Part shown: positions 32,877 through 41,963 of the stretch, piece after piece
Position numbering within the stretch: the first letter of the stretch is position 1
How the letters are laid out: every line of letters begins with the position of its first letter
NCBI GenBank assembly: GCA_016218665.1
Contig: JACRDI010000008.1
Location: 1 to 64,000 of the forward strand
Reading direction: 5' to 3'
DNA length: 64,000 nucleotides
DNA from: Desulfovibrio sp.
Lineage (GTDB): Bacteria > Desulfobacterota > Desulfovibrionia > Desulfovibrionales > Desulfovibrionaceae
The notes under the pieces: model-generated
What the model saw: only the letters and a program-made list of their open reading frames with translations
The model's database searches: none
Told to the model about the DNA's origin: nothing
Made by a program: the position numbers and the translations under genes

Positions 32877-33554
32877 ATGGAGACAGGAAGCGCGGACAAG
32901 CGGATTTGGACTTGGGTGAGCGAGGACGGCAAGCACGCCGCCGCAGGGATGTGCCCGGGATCTGCGGGCACGAAACCCGGCGGCGGCGGCGAAGAGCAGC
33001 CCTACGACGACCATGGGCGGTATCTCGGAACTGTGGGTCAAGGTGGTGTTTCTGGCGGTATCTCGGGCGGCAGTGAGGTGCGAGGGAAGGTGACGAAGCC
33101 GAAAGAAGAAGCCCAGAAGGTTCCCACAACAGTGATTTGGAAAAATGCCGAGGAAGCGCATGGGCTCAAGCCGCAAATGCAGGACGCGGTGCAAAGCATG
33201 CGCCGGGACGTTTCGAAGCTGGATTCCGTTTTGATCAGCAGTGGCAGGCGTGAGCCCCTGGGCGCTGGCGATCCCCATGCCGAAGGCCGGGCGGTTGATC
33301 TCGGCCGGATCAATGGGATACCCGTGGCTGGCTTGGAAACATCCACCGCGCCCGGGGCGGACAGGGCGAGAGAAGCCGCAAGGAACTTGGGAGATTGGGC
33401 GAAAGAGAACCCCGACGTCAACCAATTCATCGGGCCCAAAGGCGGGTGGAACAAGGACGGCAAGGGGAATATCACCCCCTTGGCCCCTGCTAAGCAAAAG
33501 GTGCTGCTCGATGGCCACAAGGACCACATTCACATCAATGTGTTCCGCAAATGA
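32877..33554 (+). CDS. Effector-like protein with M15-type (VanY-like) peptidase domain
   Basis: 225 residues from ATG 32877 (GGGAGG). No signal peptide. The N-terminus METGSADKRIWTWVSEDG and YDDHGRYLG (43-51) has a counterpart in the effector at 47660 (GKRLWIADE, YDAHGRYTG). A Gly-rich linker leads to a zinc-peptidase region: DPHAEGRAVDLG (His134, Asp141) and KDHIHINVF (His217, His219), the ligand pattern of peptidoglycan DD/LD-peptidases of the M15/hedgehog fold. A signal-peptide-bearing protein is encoded 16 bases downstream, as in effector-immunity pairs that act in the periplasm. The secretion route is unknown; T6SS export is a guess. Confidence 0.65.
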   Translation: METGSADKRIWTWVSEDGKHAAAGMCPGSAGTKPGGGGEEQPYDDHGRYLGTVGQGGVSGGISGGSEVRGKVTKPKEEAQKVPTTVIWKNAEEAHGLKPQMQDAVQSMRRDVSKLDSVLISSGRREPLGAGDPHAEGRAVDLGRINGIPVAGLETSTAPGADRAREAARNLGDWAKENPDVNQFIGPKGGWNKDGKGNITPLAPAKQKVLLDGHKDHIHINVFRK

Positions 33555-33570
33555 GAAAGAGAGGCTGTGC

Positions 33571-34566
33571 ATGACTCGCATCCTCGTGTTGTTCCTCGTC
33601 CTTGTCAGCCTCGCCGCCCCGGCGCAGGCCCAGTGGGAGGAGCCCTATGCCATGGAGGATCCCCTGGCCCGGCGCATAGTCAGCACCTGCGTCCAGGAAG
33701 CCAGGCTGCTCGGCCCATATTATGCCTGGATCAGCGTCTTCTCCGTGCCGGAGCCGGACGGAAGCGGCCACCGCCTGTATGTGGGGTTTGTGGACGACAT
33801 CCATGATCGCCGCTCGCCGGCCCATCTCTGGCGTGGCCCGGTGGCTGTCCGGTGGGCGAAGCTCGGGCCGGTGCCAGAGCACAAACCCTCGCTCAGTGCC
33901 CCGAATCCCGCGCGCTACCGCGTCGAGCGCACGGATGCCCTAAACCGGAGCGGCGAGCGGACTTCGCTCATGGAGATCGACCTGGAAGCCAAGCCTGCCC
34001 AGTTGCGCCTGCTGGACACGCAGTCCGGCCGGACAAGGCAGCTGGGCTCGCAACCCCTGGAAGAAGTGCCCATGAACAACTCCCTGCGGCTCATGGTCCG
34101 TTTGGGTGAGCAGAAATGCTTCTTCGGTGGCAAACAGTCGTTGCGGTCCTACAGTCTGTACCAGGGGTATGCCGACCCCCCGAGAAAGCGCCCCCCCGTA
34201 GTTAAGCCCTGGCAGTACTCCATGGACTCGCATCTGCTGGTGGTGTCCCTGAACAAGAACCCGGACAAGAACCACGTGTTCTTCCTGCCCATGCGACCCT
34301 CTGGCTGGACCCTGGAGAAGGAGCTGTTCATTCCGGGCGGGGATATGGAGCGTGCGAACTTCGTGGTGCAGATGGTGGCACAGTACCTCGTGCCCAACGA
34401 GCACGGCGAACTCATGTCGCTTGGCGCGCGGCACCGCGTCAGCGTTGGCTTCAGCGGATTGTCCATCACGCCCATGGAGATGGGGCTGGTGTATGATGGC
34501 GGCAACGAGTCCTGGGAGCGGGAAAAGCCAGAGGCCAAGCCAAAAAGTAAGGCCGCCGGGAAGTAG
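33571..34566 (+). CDS. Periplasmic immunity candidate for the peptidase effector
   Basis: 331 residues from ATG 33571. The signal peptide MTRILVLFLVLVSLAAPAQA precedes a soluble domain beginning QWEEPYAMEDPLARRIV. No known family. Blocks such as VPEPDGSGHRLYVGFVDDI, RRSPAHLWRGPVAV and VFFLPMRPSGW recur in a second copy just downstream. The position directly behind the peptidoglycan-peptidase gene, periplasmic localisation and tandem duplication all match immunity proteins that guard the cell wall. A Lys-rich tail (EAKPKSKAAGK) ends it. Function inferred. Confidence 0.65.
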   Translation: MTRILVLFLVLVSLAAPAQAQWEEPYAMEDPLARRIVSTCVQEARLLGPYYAWISVFSVPEPDGSGHRLYVGFVDDIHDRRSPAHLWRGPVAVRWAKLGPVPEHKPSLSAPNPARYRVERTDALNRSGERTSLMEIDLEAKPAQLRLLDTQSGRTRQLGSQPLEEVPMNNSLRLMVRLGEQKCFFGGKQSLRSYSLYQGYADPPRKRPPVVKPWQYSMDSHLLVVSLNKNPDKNHVFFLPMRPSGWTLEKELFIPGGDMERANFVVQMVAQYLVPNEHGELMSLGARHRVSVGFSGLSITPMEMGLVYDGGNESWEREKPEAKPKSKAAGK

Positions 34567-34612
34567 CGGAAGTTCGGGACGGCCCCCCCATGCCGATGGC
34601 CGGAGGTGGATA

Positions 34613-34681
34613 CCAATCAGGGATGCCAAATTGCTCAAGGAGCACAAGGACCATCACCACATCAACGTATTCCGCAGAGGA
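34613..34681 (+). pseudogene. C-terminal scrap of a second peptidase effector
   Basis: A short frame reads DAKLLKEHKDHHHINVFRRG, matching the last 19 residues of the effector at 32877 (KVLLDGHKDHIHINVF), including the zinc-ligand HxH. It has no start of its own and lies just before the second immunity copy, so a toxin-tip/immunity cassette was duplicated here. Confidence 0.75.
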
Positions 34682-34697
34682 AGCGAGGAGCCGACCG

Positions 34698-35690
34698 ATG
34701 CTTCGAATCCTGGCGCTCTTCCTTCTCCTGGTCAGCCTCGCCGCCCCGGCGCTGGCCCAACCTCCGCAGGAGCAGCCGTTCTCCCTGGACGACCCGCTGG
34801 CCATTCACCTCGTCAGCTCAGGCAAATTTCAGGCGCGGATGCTCGGCCCTTGCGAAGCCCAGGTGAGCATTTTCTCCGTGCCGGAGCCGAACGGGACTGG
34901 CGAGCGACTGTACGTCGGGCTCGTGGAAGACATCATCGATCGACGTTCGCCCGCGCATCTTTGGAGAGGCCCACTGGCCGCAGGCTGGGCGTTGTTTGGT
35001 CCCGTTCCCGGCTACAAACCCAACGTGACCGTGGCTAACCCGGCGCGGTACCGGGTGCCGCGCCGGACGGTCATGCCGGGCGGGCGCATGCAGATGGACC
35101 TCATGGAAATCGATCTGACGGTTCGACCAGCCCAACTCCGAAGAGTGGAGCCGTCCCAGGAGCAAGCTCGGCTGGGAGAGTCGCAGACCCTGGAAGAACT
35201 GCCCATGAACGAGTCGCTGCGCCCGATCACTCGCCTGGACGCACAAAAGACCTTCCGCTCCCAGGCATGACTCTGCGGTCCTATGAAATGGTCCAGGGCG
35301 AAATTGATCCCCCCAAAAAAACGCCCGGTCATTCTCAAGCCGTGGGATGTGTTGCTGGAGTCGCATCTTCTGGCCATCTCCTCCTTGGCCGCACCGGCGA
35401 AAGAAGCCGTATACTTTCTGCCCATGCGACCCTCTGGCTGGAAGGTGCGGCAACTGTTGCCCGGAATAGCTGCGGGCAAGCCCAACGACCGCTTTGCGCT
35501 GGAAATGTTCGCGGATTACCTTGTGCCCGGCGACCACGGCGAACTGGTGCAGCGTTCCGCCCGCCACCTGGTCACCGTCGGCATGGATGGCATGTCCGTC
35601 ACCACGCTTGAGACGGGATACGTGTACGACGTGGGCTCCGAACGATTTGAGAAGGCGGGGAAGGCTGCAAAACCAGAGAAGACACGCTGA
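34698..35690 (+). pseudogene. Second immunity copy, broken by two frameshifts
   Basis: Starts at ATG 34698 (GAGGAG) with signal peptide MLRILALFLLLVSLAAPALA and follows the gene at 33571 closely (VPEPNGTGERLYVGLVEDI, RRSPAHLWRGPLA, ELPMNESLRPI). Near 35250 the match leaves the frame (stop TGA 35268), continues in another frame as LRSYEMVQGEIDPPKK, and returns to the first at the run CCCCCCAAAAAAA (about 35312-35324) as RPVILKPWDVLLESHLL, then YFLPMRPSGW to 35690. Either a decaying gene or two errors around homopolymers. Confidence 0.75.
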
Positions 35691-35858
35691 GTCGCGTGAT
35701 CGGCGCGCTTCAGACGGCCCGCTCGGAGCGACAGGGCATTGGCGACTCCGAGGGCTGCATCGCCCTGGACAAGCCCCAGAGGATTGCGCTGCGGCAACAC
35801 ATCGGTGGGTGGATCCGTGCTGAGACATGACGTGGTGCCTGCTTGCTTCTGCTCGTCG
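35691..35858. other. Short remnant region before the IS fragment
   Basis: One frame from about 35700 to TGA 35829 reads like a protein end (IGDSEGCIALDKPQRIALR, then GGWIRAET) but has no start. Possibly another gene scrap; not supported as a gene. Confidence 0.3.
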
Positions 35859-36081
35859 TGACCTTCCCCCCGTTTAGTATCCCAGCTATACGTTTGTGGC
35901 TCCGGCGAAGGAGACCACGAACATGAGGAAGAGCAGGTTCACGGAAGAGCAGATCATCGGGCTTCTCAAGCAGGCGGAGGCAGGCAGGCCGGTTGCCGAG
36001 CTGTGCCGCCAGATCGGCATCACGGACACGACGCTCTACAAGTGGCGCAGCAAGTTTGCGGGCCTTGAGGTGTCCGAGGCC
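35859..36081 (+). mobile_element. Truncated IS3-family element (left end and orfA start)
   Basis: The left end TGACCTTCCCCC (35859) resembles the terminal repeats of the IS3/IS407 group. It is followed by an orfA fragment from ATG 35923: MRKSRFTEEQIIGLLKQAEA, then AELCRQIGITDTTLYKWRSKF, the HTH of IS3 OrfA. Similarity stops at about 36081; the leucine zipper, orfB and right end are missing. Adjacent rlmN sequence begins about 100 bases later. Confidence 0.8.
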
Positions 36082-36200
36082 CGGCCTTTCCGCCAGCCCG
36101 GCCCTGGGCCCTTCCCGCTGCAGCCTCCCGCCAGCACCCGTGCCGCCCCTTGTGCATCGGGCCTTGTGCATCGGCCAAGGCGCTGCTACACGCTGAAGCG

Positions 36201-37271
36201 ATGACAGACGCCGCGAACACTCCGCCCAAGGCGGACCTCCTGAACCTGACGCGCTCCGAGCTCGAAGCCTTTGTGGTGGACGAGCTGAAGCAGCCGCGCT
36301 TCCGCTCGGACCAGCTGTGGCACTGGCTGTGGCACCGGGGCGCGCAGAGCTTCGACGCCATGACCAACCTCTCGCGCGAGCTCAAGGGCAAGCTCGCCGA
36401 GCGTGCGGCCATCGTCTACCCCGGGGTGGACGTGGTCCGGGTGAGCCGCGATGGCACCATCAAGCTGCTCCTCAAACTGGCGGACGGCGAACGCATCGAG
36501 ACCGTGCTCATCCCCATGGCCGGGCACTACACCCAGTGCCTGTCCACCCAGGTGGGCTGCGCCATGGCCTGCTCCTTCTGCTCCACCGGGGAGCTTGGCC
36601 TCACCCGCAACATGACCATGGGCGAGATCCTGGGGCAGATCATGGTGGCCCGGGCGCACCTGGCGCAGAACGGCCTGCAGCCCCTGAAGAACCTGGTGTT
36701 CATGGGCATGGGCGAGCCCCTCATGAACCTGACGGAGCTTCTGCGCAGCCTGGAGACACTGGGCAGCGCGGAGGGCATCTCCATCGCCTCGCGCCGCAGC
36801 ACGGTGTCCAGCGTGGGCATTCCGCAGGGCCTCAAGATTCTGGGGGACTCGGGCCTGGCGGTGCCGGCCATTTCCCTGCACGCGCCCACCCAGGAGCTGC
36901 GCGAGAAGCTCATGCCCAAGGCCGCCCGCGTACCCCTGGACGAACTGCTGGGCTGCCTGGACCGCTATCCGCTCAAGAGCCGCGAGCGCGTGACCTACGA
37001 GTACATCATGCTCGGCGGGGTGAACGACTCCCTGGCCCACGCCAAGCAGCTGGTGAGGCTGCTGGGCCAGCGCCGCTGCAAGGTGAACCTCATCGGCTAC
37101 AACCCGCCCCCGCCGGAGACCGGCAAGGCCCCCTTCCAGGCCCCGGACCCGGAGGGCGTGCTGGCCTTTGAGAACTACCTGCGCAGCAAGAGCATCACCA
37201 CTTTCATACGCCGCAGCATGGGCCAGGACATCGCCGCCGCCTGCGGCCAGCTGAAACTTCTGGCAGGATAA
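36201..37271 (+). CDS. rlmN: 23S rRNA / tRNA adenine-C2 methyltransferase RlmN
   Basis: 356 residues. The radical SAM cluster motif CAMACSFCSTGELGLTRN (CxxxCxxC), MGMGEPLMN, SLHAPTQELREKLMP and YEYIMLGGVNDS are RlmN hallmarks, and the second catalytic cysteine sits in AAACGQLKL near the end. RlmN methylates A2503 of 23S rRNA and A37 of some tRNAs. I chose ATG 36201 because the RlmN alignment starts soon after; no strong ribosome-binding site is present, and an upstream in-frame Met lies at 36150. The truncated IS stops just before it and may have replaced its natural promoter. Confidence 0.95.
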   Translation: MTDAANTPPKADLLNLTRSELEAFVVDELKQPRFRSDQLWHWLWHRGAQSFDAMTNLSRELKGKLAERAAIVYPGVDVVRVSRDGTIKLLLKLADGERIETVLIPMAGHYTQCLSTQVGCAMACSFCSTGELGLTRNMTMGEILGQIMVARAHLAQNGLQPLKNLVFMGMGEPLMNLTELLRSLETLGSAEGISIASRRSTVSSVGIPQGLKILGDSGLAVPAISLHAPTQELREKLMPKAARVPLDELLGCLDRYPLKSRERVTYEYIMLGGVNDSLAHAKQLVRLLGQRRCKVNLIGYNPPPPETGKAPFQAPDPEGVLAFENYLRSKSITTFIRRSMGQDIAAACGQLKLLAG

Positions 37272-37419
37272 TCAACCCGTTGACGAGTCGTTATCGGGTG
37301 GTGCGCAAATAGTGCTTGCCAAGGCTGGTCCAATTTAATAGTAGCCAGCCCTTCCAAAAAAATATATGGCGTCATTCGTCGGGACACCGGCGTTATTCCA
37401 AGCCCAGGAGGGTCCATAC

Positions 37420-37974
37420 ATGGCCAATCATCCGATGGTTCCCACCCGCGCCTTCTTCACCAAAGGCGTGGGCGTCCACAAGAACAAACTGCAATCCTTC
37501 GAGTTGGCCCTGCGCGAGGCCGGCATCGAAAAACAGAATCTTGTTTACGTTTCCAGCATCTATCCGCCCAACTGCGAACTGGTGAGCCTGGAAGAGGGCG
37601 TGAAGGCCCTGCACGCCGGCCAGATCACCTTCTGCGTCATGGCCCGCAACCAGACCAACGAGAAGGGCCGCCTTGTGGGCAGCGCCTGCGGCATGGCCAT
37701 TCCCGCGGACAAGGAACACTACGGCTACATCTCCGAGCACCACAGCTTCGGCGAGGAGGAGAAGGAACTGGGCGACTTCGCCGAGGACCTGGCCTCCACC
37801 ATGCTGGCCACCACCCTTGGCGTGGATTTCGACCCCGAGATCGGCTACGACGAGCGCCGCGAGGTGTACCTCATGAGCGGCAAGATCATCGACTCGTTCT
37901 CCGCCGCGGTTTCCGCCACGGGCAACGCCAACATGTGGACCACCACCGTGGCCGCTGTCGTGTTCATCTTCTAG
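37420..37974 (+). CDS. pdaD: Pyruvoyl-dependent arginine decarboxylase
   Basis: 184 residues from ATG 37420 behind AGGAGG. The proenzyme self-cleaves in [12 protein letters not shown], where Ser46 becomes the pyruvoyl group. [20 protein letters not shown] and the C-terminal [21 protein letters not shown] fit the PvlArgDC family. It makes agmatine and CO2 from arginine. The next two genes use polyamine chemistry as well, so this is the first step of an agmatine route to putrescine and longer polyamines. Confidence 0.93.
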   Translation: MANHPMVPTRAFFTKGVGVHKNKLQSFELALREAGIEKQNLVYVSSIYPPNCELVSLEEGVKALHAGQITFCVMARNQTNEKGRLVGSACGMAIPADKEHYGYISEHHSFGEEEKELGDFAEDLASTMLATTLGVDFDPEIGYDERREVYLMSGKIIDSFSAAVSATGNANMWTTTVAAVVFIF

Positions 37975-38057
37975 CCCAAGCCGCATACGCAACCAAATCC
38001 CGGGGCCTCCCGTTTCCGATGAGGGAGCGGGAGGCCCTGGCATAAGGAAAACCCGCC

Positions 38058-39164
38058 ATGTCCACCATCAAGCGCGTCCTGCACGACGGCACCAAAGACA
38101 AGCTGACCCCGCTGACCACCCTGGACCCGGACCAGATCGGCGACTTCGACGAACTGCTCACCGCCATGGGCCGCACGGCCTTTGGCGGCCGCAGCCTGGG
38201 CGAGGCCCTGGACGTGCTGGAGGCCATGGTCACCGACCCCGACTGCGTGGTGGTGGGCACCTTCTCCGGCGCCATGACCGTGGCCAAGCAGAGCAAGCTC
38301 CTGATCAAGATGATCGACGAGGGCTGGCTGGACGTGGTGGTCTCCACCGGCGCGCTCATGGCCCACGGCTTCATCGAGTCCATCGGCCTCAAGCACTTCA
38401 AGTACGACCCCAGCATGAACGACAAGGCGCTCTTCGACGCGGGCTACAACCGCGTGTACGACACCCTTGAGCCCGAGGCCAACTTCTCCCAGGCCGAGCT
38501 CGTGGTGCGCGAGGTCATGCACCAGCTCATGGACGTGGAAAAGGTCACCCACCTGTCCAGCGAGCTCATCTGCCGCGCCATCGGCAAGCACCTTGCCGAG
38601 AAGTACAACGGCCCCGGCATTTTGAAGAGCGCCTACAAGAAGGACGTGCCGGTCTACATCCCGGCCTTCACCGACTCCGAGCTGGCGCTCGACGTGGCCT
38701 GCTCCATCCTGGCCAAGGACTTTGGCCACCTGCTGGGCGACAAGGGCCCGGAGGCCCTGCCCTTCCAGTTCAACCCCTTCCTGGACCTGTTCAGCTATTC
38801 CAAAAAGATGTACGGCGCCAAGAAGATGGCCATCTTCACCATCGGCGGCGGCGTGCCGCGCAACTGGGCGCAGCAGGTGGGCCCGTTCTTCGACGTCATG
38901 AGCGACCGGCTTGAGCGCGACCTGCCCGCGCGGCGCTTCCAGTACGCCATCCGCATCTGCCCGGAGCCCGTGCACTGGGGCGGCCTGTCCGGCTGCACCT
39001 ACCAGGAGGGCATCAGCTGGGGCAAGTTCGTGCCCCCGGCCGAGGGCGGCCAGTTCGCCGAGGTCCACGCCGACGCCACGCTCGCCTGGCCCATCCTCAT
39101 CAAGGGCCTGCAGGACCGCCTGGCCAAGAAGAGCGGCAAGGCTCCGAAAAAGGCCAAGAAGTAG
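38058..39164 (+). CDS. Deoxyhypusine synthase-like enzyme
   Basis: 368 residues with the NAD-binding and active-site blocks of the DHS family: VVVGTFSGAMTVAKQS, VDVVVSTGALMAHGFIES, KKDVPVYIPAFTDSELAL, IFTIGGGVPRNWAQQV, SGCTYQEGISWGKF and a Lys-rich tail. Bacteria lack eIF5A, so bacterial members work on small polyamines (for example homospermidine-type or agmatine-derived products). Placement between arginine decarboxylase and agmatine deiminase supports a polyamine role. The last 43 codons are duplicated at 31321. Confidence 0.9.
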   Translation: MSTIKRVLHDGTKDKLTPLTTLDPDQIGDFDELLTAMGRTAFGGRSLGEALDVLEAMVTDPDCVVVGTFSGAMTVAKQSKLLIKMIDEGWLDVVVSTGALMAHGFIESIGLKHFKYDPSMNDKALFDAGYNRVYDTLEPEANFSQAELVVREVMHQLMDVEKVTHLSSELICRAIGKHLAEKYNGPGILKSAYKKDVPVYIPAFTDSELALDVACSILAKDFGHLLGDKGPEALPFQFNPFLDLFSYSKKMYGAKKMAIFTIGGGVPRNWAQQVGPFFDVMSDRLERDLPARRFQYAIRICPEPVHWGGLSGCTYQEGISWGKFVPPAEGGQFAEVHADATLAWPILIKGLQDRLAKKSGKAPKKAKK

Positions 39165-39181
39165 CCAAGAGCGCCCCGGCT

Positions 39182-40243
39182 GTGCGCCTGCCCGCGGAGT
39201 GGGAGCCCCACGCCGCCACCTGGATCACCTGGCCGCAGAACGCCCGCGACTGGCCGGGCAAGTTCGCGCCCATGCCCTGGGCCTTTGCGGAGATCATCCG
39301 CAAGGTGGCCAACAGCGCCCCGGTCGACGGGCAGACTGAGCGCGCCCGCGTGCTGGTGGGGGACGAAAAGACGGAAAAGCGCGCGCGCGGCCAGCTGGCC
39401 AAGGCCCACGTGGACATGGACCGCGTGGACTTCTTCCGCATCCCCACGGACCGCGGCTGGATGCGCGACTGCGGCCCCTGCTTCGTGGAGCGGGGCGGCC
39501 CGGCAAACAAGACGGTCGCCGTGTCCGGCTTCGGCTTCGACGCCTGGAGCAAGTACCCGGAGTTCCGCCTGGACGCGAAGGTGCCGGGCGCCGTGGCCAA
39601 ACTGCTGGGCATGGAGATCCTGCCCGCCATGCACAAGGGCCGGCTGGTGGTCTTCGAGGGCGGCGCCATCGACATCAACGGCCGGGGCACCCTTGTCACC
39701 ACCGAGGAATGCTGCCTGGACCCCGAGGTGCAGGTGCGCAACCCCGGCTTCACCCACGCGGACTACGAGGCCGTGTTCGCCTCCAGCATGGGCGTTTCCA
39801 ACACCATCTGGCTGAGGAACGGCATCAAGGGCGACGACACCCACGGCCACGTGGACGACTTCTGCCGCTTCACCGACGCGCGCACCCTGGTGCTGTGCGA
39901 GGAGAAGAACGCCGACGACGAGAACCACTCCATCCTTGAGGAGAACCGCGAGATCCTGGAAGGTGCGCGGCTTGAGGACGGCTCCCGTCCCCAGGTCATC
40001 CGCCTGCCCATGCCCGCGCCGCTCTTCTTCGACGGGCTGCGCCTGCCCGCCAGCTACGCCAACTTCCTCATCACCAACGCGGCGGTGCTGGTGCCCACCT
40101 TCAACGACCCCAACGACCGCCTGGCCCTGGGCATCCTCTCGGAACTGTTTGCCCGTCCGGTCATCGGCATCCACGCCGTGGACCTGGTCTGGGGCCTGGG
40201 CACCATCCACTGCCTGACGAGGCAGGAGCCGCTGGGCAAATAA
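39182..40243 (+). CDS. aguA: Agmatine deiminase
   Basis: 353 residues. PAEWEPHAATWITWPQNARDW, FFRIPTDRGWMRDCGPCF, VVFEGGAIDINGRGT, DDTHGHVDDFCRF and the catalytic cysteine block GLGTIHCLT (Cys344) define the family; it turns agmatine into N-carbamoylputrescine. The start here is GTG 39182; the duplicated fragment at 31456 has ATG-AGC-GCC-CCG before the same codons, while this copy reads CCA-AGA there, so the original start has been lost. The 3' end has been rewritten by a cassette insertion: it now ends LGK-stop rather than LGKP-stop. Confidence 0.93.
   Translation: MRLPAEWEPHAATWITWPQNARDWPGKFAPMPWAFAEIIRKVANSAPVDGQTERARVLVGDEKTEKRARGQLAKAHVDMDRVDFFRIPTDRGWMRDCGPCFVERGGPANKTVAVSGFGFDAWSKYPEFRLDAKVPGAVAKLLGMEILPAMHKGRLVVFEGGAIDINGRGTLVTTEECCLDPEVQVRNPGFTHADYEAVFASSMGVSNTIWLRNGIKGDDTHGHVDDFCRFTDARTLVLCEEKNADDENHSILEENREILEGARLEDGSRPQVIRLPMPAPLFFDGLRLPASYANFLITNAAVLVPTFNDPNDRLALGILSELFARPVIGIHAVDLVWGLGTIHCLTRQEPLGK
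40201..40239 (+). repeat. Left att-like direct repeat (in aguA)
   Basis: Identical to 41964-42002. It encodes the last residues of agmatine deiminase including Cys344, so insertion leaves the enzyme intact except for the final residue. Confidence 0.9.
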
Positions 40244-40336
40244 CAGATTCAATATATTTAATTGACATGCAAATACCCTTTTGGCAGCGTTCAGGGGGCA
40301 CTTTGTTGCGCCCAGACGTCAGGAAGGGGGAAGGAA

Positions 40337-41173
40337 ATGCAGAAGATTACCTTAGAGCATTTTGCTGAGCAGGAAGCCTTGTCTCCCGGTCGCAGGTGCT
40401 TCAGTCTTCAGTCTGGATTGCAGCTCGCAAAGCAGGAAGGGCGAACCCCTTCATTTAACGTTAAATTTTTCGAGGGGATTGGCACCGTCTTCGAGCAAAT
40501 GACAGGCTTGCGGTTGCGCAAAGGCAACCAGCCAAACAATTATTATTGCTATTTAGAGACACAAGAGGAAATTCAGCGAGTTCAAGAATGGGAACAGGGG
40601 CAGGGCTCCCGCGTGTTCCTGAGGGATTGTTTGACTTGTTCAATTGCTCTGGACCACAATTTTGCTCCAAACTCTAATCCACCGGCCTATACCCCAACCG
40701 GCCAGCTAGAGCACGATGCGAAGCAAAACCAAGACACGCAGGCGATAGCCAAACTTGTTGAGCAGTTATTGGAAGCCATTAGGACTCTTCCTCCATATGC
40801 AGCAGCGACAGTCATTGCTGCCGTGCCTGCCCGTAAGGGCAAGGATCATGACCTTCCTACCGTTCTCGTTAGCAAAATTGTGGAGCGGCTTGGGCTAGAT
40901 GATGTGACCGGCCTATTTATTTACGCGGGTGACAAAGGCCAATTGAAAGCAACGAAGTATGATGAGCGTTGGGGACAGCTGGCTCAAGCTGGGTTAGGCA
41001 TGGACAAAATGGCCTATGAGAGACTCCGGGGCAAGTCAGTCATCCTAATTGACGACAAGTACCAATCGGGAGTCACTGCCAATTTCGTTGCGATGGTCCT
41101 GCAGCAGCATGGGGCGGCAGAAGTTTACGGACTATACGCCGTAAAGACCTGGGGGGACAGGGACAATTGCTGA
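40337..41173 (+). CDS. Phosphoribosyltransferase-fold protein (ComF-like)
   Basis: 278 residues from ATG 40337 (AAGGAA). The C-terminal third has a type-I PRTase core: TVIAAVPARKGKDHDLPTVL, then KSVILIDDKYQSGVTANFVA, the PRPP-binding loop (DD..xSGxT), and EVYGLYAVKTWGD. The N-terminal 150 residues contain a possible metal site (DCLTCSIALDH) and are unassigned. In DNA-uptake genes ComF is the PRTase partner of DprA; here the two are paired alone in a mobile cassette. Cargo composition is AT-richer than the flanks. Defence or nucleotide-signalling role inferred. Confidence 0.75.
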   Translation: MQKITLEHFAEQEALSPGRRCFSLQSGLQLAKQEGRTPSFNVKFFEGIGTVFEQMTGLRLRKGNQPNNYYCYLETQEEIQRVQEWEQGQGSRVFLRDCLTCSIALDHNFAPNSNPPAYTPTGQLEHDAKQNQDTQAIAKLVEQLLEAIRTLPPYAAATVIAAVPARKGKDHDLPTVLVSKIVERLGLDDVTGLFIYAGDKGQLKATKYDERWGQLAQAGLGMDKMAYERLRGKSVILIDDKYQSGVTANFVAMVLQQHGAAEVYGLYAVKTWGDRDNC

Positions 41174-41210
41174 TTTGCCTTTACCCTCGAACCATGGCAT
41201 TGGATACCAC

Positions 41211-41963
41211 ATGAGCCTTCCAGACCAGCCGACGCCCGCGCCTGTGGCGCTAAACCTGGGAGATTGCGACTATCCCCCGGCTGTTGCGCGCCTGCTGGGC
41301 AGCAAGGCACCGAAGACACTACACTGCCGGGGCAACCTCACTCTGCTCGGCAAGCCCGCCGTTGGCTTCTGCGGCTCGCGCAAGGCCAGCGCAAAGGGCC
41401 TTGGCGTTGCAGCGGACTGTGCCACCCAACTCGTTAAAAGCGGCTTTGTCGTGGCTTCCGGCTATGCCGCAGGGGTGGACTACACCGCTCATCAGGCGGC
41501 CCTGGAAGCGGGTGGCTCTACAATTATGGTCCTGCCGGAGGGCATTGAGCACTTCCGTGTTCGCAAGACCTTGGTCGCGGATTGGGATTGGAATCGAGTG
41601 CTGGTCATCAGCCAGTTCCCCCCGTCCACAAGCTGGAAGGCATACCACGCGATGGCGCGGAACACGCTCATCATCGCCCTCTCGCGGGCCATGATCGTCA
41701 TTGAGGCAGGAGCCACCGGCGGCACCCTGCATGCGGGCCTCAGCACGTTGAAGATGGGACTCCCTCTCTATGTCGTCGAGTACGGGGACATGCCCAACGA
41801 GGCGCCAGGCAACGCGGAATTGATCGCCAAGGGCGGTTTTGCTGTGCGTAAAAATCCACAGCTCGGCCTCGCCAATATCGAACCAATCAGGCTCGCGGCC
41901 TCAAAACCTCTCGTGGTCAGCACTATGCAATGCGCCACGCTTCCGCTCGCTCTCGCAACTTAA
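41211..41963 (+). CDS. DprA/Smf-like Rossmann (SLOG) protein
   Basis: 250 residues from ATG 41211, 37 bases after the PRTase. DprA signatures: VGFCGSRKASAKGLGVA (GSR), FVVASGYAAGVDYTAHQAAL, GSTIMVLPEGIEHFR, and ALSRAMIVIEAGATGGTLHAG. DprA proteins load RecA on single-stranded DNA; SLOG relatives bind nucleotides in conflict systems. The usual C-terminal winged-helix is absent, so it is not a housekeeping dprA. The final codons run to the right 39-base repeat. Confidence 0.85.
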   Translation: MSLPDQPTPAPVALNLGDCDYPPAVARLLGSKAPKTLHCRGNLTLLGKPAVGFCGSRKASAKGLGVAADCATQLVKSGFVVASGYAAGVDYTAHQAALEAGGSTIMVLPEGIEHFRVRKTLVADWDWNRVLVISQFPPSTSWKAYHAMARNTLIIALSRAMIVIEAGATGGTLHAGLSTLKMGLPLYVVEYGDMPNEAPGNAELIAKGGFAVRKNPQLGLANIEPIRLAASKPLVVSTMQCATLPLALAT

